Part shown: positions 58,749 to 64,000 of the stretch, in pieces
Layout of the letters: each line of letters starts with the position of its first letter
How positions within the stretch are numbered: the stretch's first letter is position 1
Source of the DNA: Streptomyces inusitatus
GTDB lineage: Bacteria > Actinomycetota > Actinomycetes > Streptomycetales > Streptomycetaceae
Assembly: GCF_014651115.1 (NCBI RefSeq)
Contig: NZ_BMWG01000002.1
Coordinates: 545,059-609,058, forward strand
Direction of reading: 5' to 3'
Length of the DNA: 64,000 bases
Position numbers and translations under genes: made by a program
The notes under the pieces: model-generated
Told to the model about the DNA's origin: nothing
The model's input: only the letters and a program-made list of their open reading frames with translations
The model's database searches: none

Positions 58749-59285
58749 ATGCCTGTCGCGGACAGCGACATCGTGAAGGCACTCACGAGTTATATGCATC
58801 AGCATCCGGCGGAGACAGGGGCATTGATGCCGCTGTACGACGCCATACGGGACCACTCCTCGCAAGGGGGGTGTCTCCATGAGAATCAGTGCCCGCTGGT
58901 GAAGGCGGCTGCCCTGGTGGTGGACGAGCAGGAACGGGTGCTCGCCTTCAGCCATCGGACGTGGTGGGCGCTGGCGGAGGGTTCGCCGCTGCCGCACGAC
59001 GAGTCGATGGGGGCGGCGGCGCTGCGGGTGCTGGGCGAGTTCGCCGGCATGGAGGGCGTGTGGGCCGTGCCCGGGGCCGAGGATCCGATCGCGGTGGATG
59101 TGATCTGGGCGGCCCCGGAGGAGGGGCATCGGCTGAGGTTCGGGTTCCGGTATCTGTTCCGGGCGCACTCGCGGGCGCTGCCCGCCCGGCTCGTGGCCAG
59201 CGGTCGGGCCAGATGGGTGCCGATAGCGGAGATCGCCCCCCGGCTGGCGGAGCGGCTGATCGCCCGCATGGCGCTCCCGCTGTGA
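58749..59285 (+). CDS. Degenerate Nudix-fold protein
   Basis: A 178-residue protein of a Nudix-fold group found in such regulatory loci. KAAALVVDEQERVLAFSHRTWWALAEGSPLPHDESMGAAALRVLGEFAGMEG corresponds to the Nudix region, but the REx2EExG core reads RVLGEFAG, so the metal-binding Glu residues are mostly gone. It likely binds rather than hydrolyses a nucleotide. The N-terminus (MPVADSDIVKALTSYMHQHPAETGALMPLYDAIRDHSSQGGCLHENQCPLVKA) has a Cys/His-containing stretch. ATG at 58749, 82 bp after the ATPase gene. A 30-residue membrane peptide is coupled to its stop. Confidence 0.75.
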   Translation: MPVADSDIVKALTSYMHQHPAETGALMPLYDAIRDHSSQGGCLHENQCPLVKAAALVVDEQERVLAFSHRTWWALAEGSPLPHDESMGAAALRVLGEFAGMEGVWAVPGAEDPIAVDVIWAAPEEGHRLRFGFRYLFRAHSRALPARLVASGRARWVPIAEIAPRLAERLIARMALPL

Positions 59286-59374
59286 GTCCACGGGCCGAGC
59301 AGATCGCGTGCATCCTGTCCGTACTCGCCCTGACCGGGACGCTGGCCTGGGCGGTGCTGGGGGGTGCGCGCTGA
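59282..59374 (+). CDS. Putative 30-residue membrane peptide
   Basis: A GTG at 59282 overlaps the stop of the Nudix-fold gene (GTGA) and opens a 31-codon frame: MSPRAEQIACILSVLALTGTLAWAVLGGAR. It has a short polar start, one hydrophobic helix of about 18 residues and a final Arg, the plan of a single-pass small membrane protein. A perfect 15-bp hairpin terminator begins 15 bp after its stop. It is too short for homology by eye. The overlap and the terminator position support it; no function is proposed. Confidence 0.5.
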   Translation: MSPRAEQIACILSVLALTGTLAWAVLGGAR

Positions 59375-59388
59375 GACGTACGGACATG

Positions 59389-59422
59389 GCTGTGGGTCTC
59401 TCCGGGCGGAGAGACCCACAGC
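59389..59422. terminator. Strong bidirectional hairpin terminator
   Basis: GCTGTGGGTCTCTCC pairs perfectly over 15 bp with GGAGAGACCCACAGC around a GGGC loop. It separates the convergent WhiJ-like locus and APC permease gene. Just after it the GTTCAGACCT sequence is repeated and runs into the permease stop codon. Confidence 0.92.
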
Positions 59423-59449
59423 GCCGTCAGACCTTCGTTCAGACCTCGT

Positions 59450-60886
59450 TCAGACCTTCGTACTGCCCGGAGTGATCTCCTCCGGGCCCGGGGCCAGCTC
59501 CTCGCCGCCCTCCTCCATGTGCAGCTCCGGGGGCTTGCGGGTGAAGAAGCGGGTGGAGACGGCGAGGAGGATCACGCCGACCGCCATCCAGAGGAGGCCG
59601 ACGACGAAGGTGTCGCCGGTGAGGCTGGTCCAGAGCCAGACGGTGCTGGCGAAGCCCAGGCCCGGGAGCAGGCCGTTGATCAGGAGCGAGCGGGCTCCCA
59701 GGCCATTCTTGCGGCCCCGGCCGAAGAGGTAGTGCTTGATCACGCTCAGGTTGACCATGGAGAAGGCGGCCAGCGCACCGAAGTTGATCATTACGACGGC
59801 CTGGTCGAGCGTGAGGACGGTGGAGAGCAGGGCCACCGCTGAGACCGCGAGGAGCGCGCCGACCGGGGTGCCGAATCTGGGGTTCAGCCGACCGAAGAGG
59901 CGGCGGGGCAGCAGGCCGTCACGGCCCATGGAGAAGATGATCCGCGAGACGCTGGCCTGGGAGACCATCGCCGAGCCGAAGCAGCCGAGGACGTACACCG
60001 CCGTGAAGGCCCCGCTCAGGGCGGAGCCCCCGACGGTCTCCATCAGCTCCGCGCCCGCCGAGTCCGGGTTGGTGAAGTCGTTGTCGGGGCGGACGAGCGA
60101 GCCGACCCAGGCGACGAGGATGAAGAGTCCGCCGCCGATCGCGGTGGTGAGGATGATGCCCAGCGGGATCGTGCGGCGCGGGTTGTGCGCCTCCTCGGCA
60201 AGCGTGGAGACCGCGTCGAAGCCGAGGAAGCTGAGCGCCAGGATCGCCGCGCCGCCCGCCAGCAGCGACCACTGGCCGGACTCGGGGATGAAGGACTGGA
60301 GCGCGTCGCCCGCCGAGACCTGGGACTCGATGCCGCCGAGGGTGACGAAGGTGATCAGGAGCAGCGCCGTCACACCCATGACGATCGCGGTGATACGGCT
60401 GACGAACTTGACCCCGAGGACGTTGAAGACCAGCACCACCAGGAGGACCAGGACGCTCCACACGCCTTGCGGCACCCCGGGGAACTGCGCGTGCAGATAG
60501 ATGCCCGCCAGCAGGAAAGACACCATGGGGAGGAAGAGATAGTCGAGCATCAGCGTCCAGCCGGTCAGAAACCCGACATGGCCGCCGAACACCTTCTGTG
60601 AATACTTGTACGCGGAGCCGGCCGCCGGAAAGCTGCGGACCATCCGGCCGTAACTGTGTGCCGTCAGCATCATCACGCCGAGTGCCAGGACATATGCCGC
60701 CGGGAGATGTCCGGCGGTCTCGTCGTTGACGATCCCGTAAGTGGTGAAGACCGCGACGGGCGACATGTAAGTGAGGCCGAAGAGCACGATCGCGGGCAGC
60801 CGCAGCACTCGGGTCAGCTTGCCTGTCGACTGTCCTGTCGGCTGGGGCGTCGGCTGGGGCGCTTTCTCAGTTTCGCTACTGGACAC
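59450..60886 (-). CDS. APC family amino-acid/polyamine permease
   Basis: A 478-residue permease with twelve membrane helices. It opens LTRVLRLPAIVLFGLTYMSPVAVFTTYGIVNDETAGHLP, the first-helix substrate pattern of the APC superfamily, and has VRSFPAAGSAYKYSQKVFGGHVGFLTGW and LSFLGFDAVSTLAEEAHNPRRTIPLGI (helix 6 unwound region). The last is like putrescine or amino-acid importers. The GTG at 60886, about 9 nt after GAGGA, was chosen; the frame starts earlier at a TTG. It is divergent from the deacetylase-SDR-C45 operon, so it probably imports that pathway's substrate. Confidence 0.9.
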   Translation of the reverse strand: MSSSETEKAPQPTPQPTGQSTGKLTRVLRLPAIVLFGLTYMSPVAVFTTYGIVNDETAGHLPAAYVLALGVMMLTAHSYGRMVRSFPAAGSAYKYSQKVFGGHVGFLTGWTLMLDYLFLPMVSFLLAGIYLHAQFPGVPQGVWSVLVLLVVLVFNVLGVKFVSRITAIVMGVTALLLITFVTLGGIESQVSAGDALQSFIPESGQWSLLAGGAAILALSFLGFDAVSTLAEEAHNPRRTIPLGIILTTAIGGGLFILVAWVGSLVRPDNDFTNPDSAGAELMETVGGSALSGAFTAVYVLGCFGSAMVSQASVSRIIFSMGRDGLLPRRLFGRLNPRFGTPVGALLAVSAVALLSTVLTLDQAVVMINFGALAAFSMVNLSVIKHYLFGRGRKNGLGARSLLINGLLPGLGFASTVWLWTSLTGDTFVVGLLWMAVGVILLAVSTRFFTRKPPELHMEEGGEELAPGPEEITPGSTKV

Positions 60887-60972
60887 CGGCTTGATTCCTC
60901 TCCGCGCCCGTCGGTTCAACGGGAGTTCAATCGATGCCCGAAGAGTGGCAAAACCCGGCGGTGACCGACATA

Positions 60973-60984
60973 CGTAATCTTACG
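60973..60984. promoter_or_regulatory. Palindrome in the permease/deacetylase divergent promoter
   Basis: CGTAA-TC-TTACG is a perfect 12-bp palindrome 86 bp from the permease start and 64 bp from the deacetylase start. It could bind a regulator, such as a GntR-type protein, that acts on both transcripts. No regulator gene is seen nearby. Confidence 0.45.
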
Positions 60985-61048
60985 GAGTTCGGAAAACTTC
61001 CCAGGTCGTTAGCGTGTTCCTCGTTCCCGCACGGAGAGAGGACCCCTT

Positions 61049-61864
61049 ATGTGGCCAGCAGGCTATAGGGCGGCTTTGGCGCTGACGGTCGACTTCGACG
61101 CCGAGGAATTGTGGCTCGCCGAGGACCCCGCGAACGCCTCGCGGCCGGGGGTTCTCTCCCAGGCCCGGTACGGGGCCGAGGTCGCCGTCCCGCAGCTCCT
61201 TGAGATGCTCGACCGGCTCGCGATACCGGCCACTTTCTTCGTGTGCGGCGGCGACGCCGAAAGATATCCCTCGATCATGGAATCCATGGTCGAACGGGGG
61301 CATGAAATCGGCCATCACGGCTACTCCCACCGGTCTCCGCATCTCATGGAGCGGGACGAGGAGGCCGAGGAGCTGGCGCGCGGGCTGGCGGTGCTGAGTC
61401 AGTTCACGGACCGGGTGGCGGGGTATCGCTCCCCGTCCTGGGACATCAGCCCCCACACCCTGGATCTGCTCGTGGAGCACGGCTTCGACTACGCGTCCAA
61501 CATGATGGACGCGGTCCTCCCATACCCGCATGCCCGGCACGACCTGGTGGAGATCCCCGTCCACTGGTCGCTGGACGACGCTCCGCACTTCTGGTTCGAC
61601 GCGACGAGCTGGGACAAGACGATCCGGTCGGCGCGCGAGGTGGCCGAGCTGTGGGAGGAGGAGACCACCGCGATCCACGACGGCGGAGGTCTGGTGACGC
61701 TCACCGTCCATCCGCAGATCATCGGGCGGCCGGGGCGGCTGCGGATGCTGGAGAGGTTCCTCACCGGGGTGCGGGAGCGGGAGCGGGACCGGATCTGGTT
61801 CGCGCGGTGTGACGAGGTGGCCCGGGTGACCCGTACGGCTGCGGCTCCGGGGGTGCGGTCGTGA
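61049..61864 (+). CDS. Polysaccharide deacetylase (PuuE/PgdA-like)
   Basis: A 271-residue deacetylase of the NodB fold. It begins MWPAGYRAALALTVDFDAEELWLAEDPANAS, with the metal/catalytic Asp pair in DFDAE. The zinc His pair is in GHEIGHHGYSHRSPHLM, and AGYRSPSWDISPHTLDLLVEHGFDYASNMM supplies the usual Arg and Trp. LVTLTVHPQIIGRPGRLRMLERFL near the end is the last motif. This variant, without signal peptide, is the cytoplasmic PuuE/HpPgdA-like type, which hydrolyses small amides such as allantoin or N-acyl compounds rather than chitin. The gene is first in an operon whose next gene starts at its stop (GTGA). Confidence 0.9.
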   Translation: MWPAGYRAALALTVDFDAEELWLAEDPANASRPGVLSQARYGAEVAVPQLLEMLDRLAIPATFFVCGGDAERYPSIMESMVERGHEIGHHGYSHRSPHLMERDEEAEELARGLAVLSQFTDRVAGYRSPSWDISPHTLDLLVEHGFDYASNMMDAVLPYPHARHDLVEIPVHWSLDDAPHFWFDATSWDKTIRSAREVAELWEEETTAIHDGGGLVTLTVHPQIIGRPGRLRMLERFLTGVRERERDRIWFARCDEVARVTRTAAAPGVRS

Positions 61865-62634
61865 AGCGCCGTACTCGTACCGCCGTCGTCACCGGGGCCG
61901 CGCGCGGGATCGGGCACGCGATCGCCCGGCGGCTGGTGCGGGAGGGGTGGAACGTCCTGCTCTCGGACATCGACCCCGCCGTGGTCGAGGCCGCCCGGGT
62001 GCTGGGCGACTCCGCCGCCGCCGTGATCGCCGACGTGTCCAAGCCGCGCGACGCGGCGCGTACGGCGGAGGCCGCCGTGGCGGCCTTCGGGGGCGTGGAC
62101 GCGCTCGTCGCGAACGCCGCCGTCGGCGGGCCCGACACCCCTCTCCTCGACACCGACGACGACGCGATCCGCCGGGTCTTCGAGATCAACTTCTTCGGGG
62201 TGCTGCACAGTGTGCAGGCGGTCCGGCCGCTGCTGGCCGAGTCCGCCGAGGGCGGCTCCGCCGGGCGCATCGTCGTCGTCGGCTCCCTCTTCGCCCAGCA
62301 GCCCACGCCCGGCGCGGGCGCGTACAGCGCTTCCAAGGCCGCTGTGCACTCCCTGATGCGCACCCTGTCGCTGGAGCTGGCCCCGCACTGCACCGTCAAC
62401 GCCGTCGCCCCCGGCTATGTCATGACCGACATGCACCGCGAGGAACTCGACGCGCGGGCCCGGCGGGCCGGGCGCTCCTTCGAGGACGAACGGGACAGAC
62501 TGGCCGCCGAGGTGCCCCTCCGGCGGCACGGGACGGGCGCGGACGTCGCCGACGCCGTACACCATCTGCTCTCCGGCGGCGACTACATCACCGGGCAGAC
62601 CCTCAACGTCAACGGAGGAGTGTTCACCTCATGA
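61861..62634 (+). CDS. SDR family oxidoreductase (1)
   Basis: A 257-residue short-chain dehydrogenase. The cofactor loop is TGAARGIGHAIARRLVREG, with Asp after the second strand (LLSDIDPA) favouring NAD. The NAG-type motif is VANAAVGG. The catalytic Ser is in VVVGSLFAQQPTPGAG, and Tyr and Lys are in YSASKAAVHSLM. The C-terminus DVADAVHHLLSGGDYITGQTLNVNGG is typical. GTG at 61861 overlaps the deacetylase stop, and the stop overlaps the next gene by ATGA. It works with the enzymes of its operon; substrate unknown. Confidence 0.92.
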   Translation: MKRRTRTAVVTGAARGIGHAIARRLVREGWNVLLSDIDPAVVEAARVLGDSAAAVIADVSKPRDAARTAEAAVAAFGGVDALVANAAVGGPDTPLLDTDDDAIRRVFEINFFGVLHSVQAVRPLLAESAEGGSAGRIVVVGSLFAQQPTPGAGAYSASKAAVHSLMRTLSLELAPHCTVNAVAPGYVMTDMHREELDARARRAGRSFEDERDRLAAEVPLRRHGTGADVADAVHHLLSGGDYITGQTLNVNGGVFTS

Positions 62635-63353
62635 GTTTTGTTGTTCCGGGGCCGCGCAGGCTCGTCGTCACCGGGGCCGGGTCCGGCATCGGGCGCGCCA
62701 CCGCCGCGCTGGCCGCCGCGCGCGGGTGGACGGTCGCCGGGCTCGACCTCGCCGAGGTGGAAGGGCTCGTACCGTGCGACATCACGGACGAGGACTCCGT
62801 ACGCGAAGCCTTCCGGCAGGTCGACTCCCTGTGGGACGGGCAGGCCCCGCACGCCCTGGTGCACTGCGCCGGCGTCTACCGCTTCAAGCCCGCGACCCTC
62901 ACCACCGCCGCCGACTGGGACGCGGTCGTGAACCTCAACGCCCGGGGATCGCTGCTGGTCGCCGCCGCTGCCGCCGAGCGGATGACCGCTTCCGGCGGCG
63001 GGAGTGTCGTCCTGCTGTCCTCGATCGCCGCCGCGCGCGGGGACGCGGGTGAGCCGAGCGCCGCGTACAGCGCCAGCAAGGGCGCGGTGGAGGCCCTGAC
63101 GCGTCAACTGGCGGTCGAGTGGGGACCGTACGAGATCCGCTGCAACGCGGTCGCGCCCGGGGTGATCGACACCCCGATGACCACCGTCTCCCACCATCCG
63201 GAGGCTTTCGAGCAGGTGCTGCGGCGCATTCCGGCGGGCCGACTGGGGACTGCGGAGGAAGTGGCGCGGGTCTGTCTCTTCCTCGCCTCCGAGGAGTCCG
63301 CCTATGTGAGCGGGACCGTCATCGCCGTGGACGGAGGGCAGGGCGCGTCATGA
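62631..63353 (+). CDS. SDR family oxidoreductase (2)
   Basis: A 240-residue short-chain dehydrogenase. The cofactor loop is [19 protein letters not shown] with LDLAEVEG next (NAD preference). The structural motif is VHCAGVYRF. The Ser-Tyr-Lys set is in VVLLSSIAAARGDAGEPSAAYSASKGAVEAL. The end, EEVARVCLFLASEESAYVSGTVIAVDGGQGAS, is like 2,3-dihydro-2,3-dihydroxybenzoate or hydroxy-acid dehydrogenases. The ATG at 62631 overlaps the previous stop and its own stop overlaps the C45 gene (ATGA). Two SDRs side by side suggest consecutive oxidations of one compound. Confidence 0.92.
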   Translation: MSFVVPGPRRLVVTGAGSGIGRATAALAAARGWTVAGLDLAEVEGLVPCDITDEDSVREAFRQVDSLWDGQAPHALVHCAGVYRFKPATLTTAADWDAVVNLNARGSLLVAAAAAERMTASGGGSVVLLSSIAAARGDAGEPSAAYSASKGAVEALTRQLAVEWGPYEIRCNAVAPGVIDTPMTTVSHHPEAFEQVLRRIPAGRLGTAEEVARVCLFLASEESAYVSGTVIAVDGGQGAS

Positions 63354-64000
63354 GCGAGATAGCGATGATCCGGGTGAAGGGCGGGGCGCGCGAGCGCGGG
63401 CTTGTGTATGGTCGCGCCGCCGGGGAGCGGGTGCGGCTCTCCCTGGAGAACTACGAGCGGGTGTACGCCACCTTCGCCGACCTGCGGTGGGACGCGGCGA
63501 CCGCGCTCGCCGAGACGTACATCCCGGCGGTCGAGGCGTTCGACGCGAGCGCGCTGGAGGAGATGGAGGGGATCGCGCTGGGGGCGGGTGTCGCCTTCGA
63601 GGACATCCTCGCGCTCAATCTGCGGACCGAGATCCTCTTCTCCGGGAAGGCCCGGAAGCTGTCGTCTCTGGAGGCGCGCCCTCCCGGCGAGTGCACCTCC
63701 TTCTGCGATCTGCGCGGGCCCGAGCCCGTCGTGGGGCAGAACTGGGACTGGATCCCCTTCTCACACCAGACCGTCGTCGTCCTCGAAGCCGTCCCCGAGA
63801 CCGGGCCCCGCTGGGTCTCGGTGGTGGAGGCCGGACTGCTCGCCAAGTTCGGCATGAACTCGGCGGGGGTGACCGTCCTGACCAACGCGCTGGTCACCTC
63901 GCTGGACCGGGGCGAGCCGGGGATGCCGTACCACCTGCTGCTGCGTGCCCTGTTGTCGTCCGAGTCCGTCGACGCCGCCGTGGAGCTTCTGCGCTCCGCG
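63350..64000 (+). CDS. C45 family autoproteolytic acyltransferase/hydrolase (partial)
   Basis: The first 217 residues of a protein related to isopenicillin-N acyltransferase and other C45 Ntn hydrolases. It opens IRVKGGARERGLVYGRAAGERV, and EEMEGIALGAGVAFEDILALNLRTEI follows. The self-cleavage Cys lies in PPGECTSFCDL near residue 122; cutting before it would release the N-terminal nucleophile. GQNWDWIPFSHQTVVVLEA is the next typical strand. The enzyme would hydrolyse or transfer an acyl group on an amide. ATG at 63350 overlaps the second SDR. It runs off the right edge of the window. Confidence 0.88.
   Translation, partial: MSEIAMIRVKGGARERGLVYGRAAGERVRLSLENYERVYATFADLRWDAATALAETYIPAVEAFDASALEEMEGIALGAGVAFEDILALNLRTEILFSGKARKLSSLEARPPGECTSFCDLRGPEPVVGQNWDWIPFSHQTVVVLEAVPETGPRWVSVVEAGLLAKFGMNSAGVTVLTNALVTSLDRGEPGMPYHLLLRALLSSESVDAAVELLRSA

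Noticed and set aside
1..64000. tRNA, rRNA, riboswitch and insertion sequence search by eye
   Set aside because: No cloverleaf, ribosomal segment, known riboswitch core or transposase motif was recognised; a covariance-model scan (tRNAscan/Infernal) would be decisive.

Overview
The window is high-GC chromosomal DNA of a Streptomyces-like actinomycete. The codon bias, the frequent GTG/TTG starts, an AfsR/SARP regulator, an F420 reductase, WhiJ-type regulator cassettes, streptogrisin-type and subtilisin-type secreted proteases and ferric-type iron boxes all fit. I saw no tRNA, rRNA or intact insertion sequence. The species cannot be named from the sequence alone.

Layout. 1-9.1 kb: a copper-linked block (partial DUF998 protein, CsoR-like operator, DUF6153 protein, multicopper oxidase), then nadE, a membrane-bound EEP phosphodiesterase, panB and a DrrAB-like ABC exporter. 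9.1-17.6 kb: a large AfsR-like regulator, an M50 protease, an F420:NADPH oxidoreductase, an MFS transporter and methionine aminopeptidase. 17.7-27.9 kb: a heme-iron island with two iron boxes, a heme oxygenase, two surface HtaA-domain proteins (one with a LAxTG sortase signal), the HmuTUV-type hemin ABC transporter, a degenerate EfeU-like permease and a lipoprotein. 27.9-36.9 kb: mostly core-type genes (prim-pol protein, TetR/DDAH pair, Rsm22, Bcr/CflA exporter, PhoD, SDR, MazG-like).

37-53 kb is accessory. It holds three short type I-E-like CRISPR arrays with a common leader and a fourth, decayed repeat cluster, and no cas genes. Between them lie a large S8 protease, a rifamycin phosphotransferase preceded by a match to the rifamycin-associated element, a methyltransferase, a Nudix hydrolase, a WhiJ-like cassette with a deleted second copy, and a putative 39-residue peptide gene next to an arginase-fold (UPF0489-like) enzyme. 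The last pair is the best candidate here for an undescribed peptide-modification system.

53-64 kb: a TetR/oxidoreductase operon with an operator over the promoter, a streptogrisin-like protease, a second WhiJ-like locus (DUF397, XRE-DUF5753, HATPase, degenerate Nudix, tiny membrane peptide), and an APC permease divergent from a tightly overlapping operon of deacetylase, two SDRs and a C45 acyltransferase/hydrolase. That operon runs off the right edge and looks like an uncharacterised catabolic or biosynthetic pathway.
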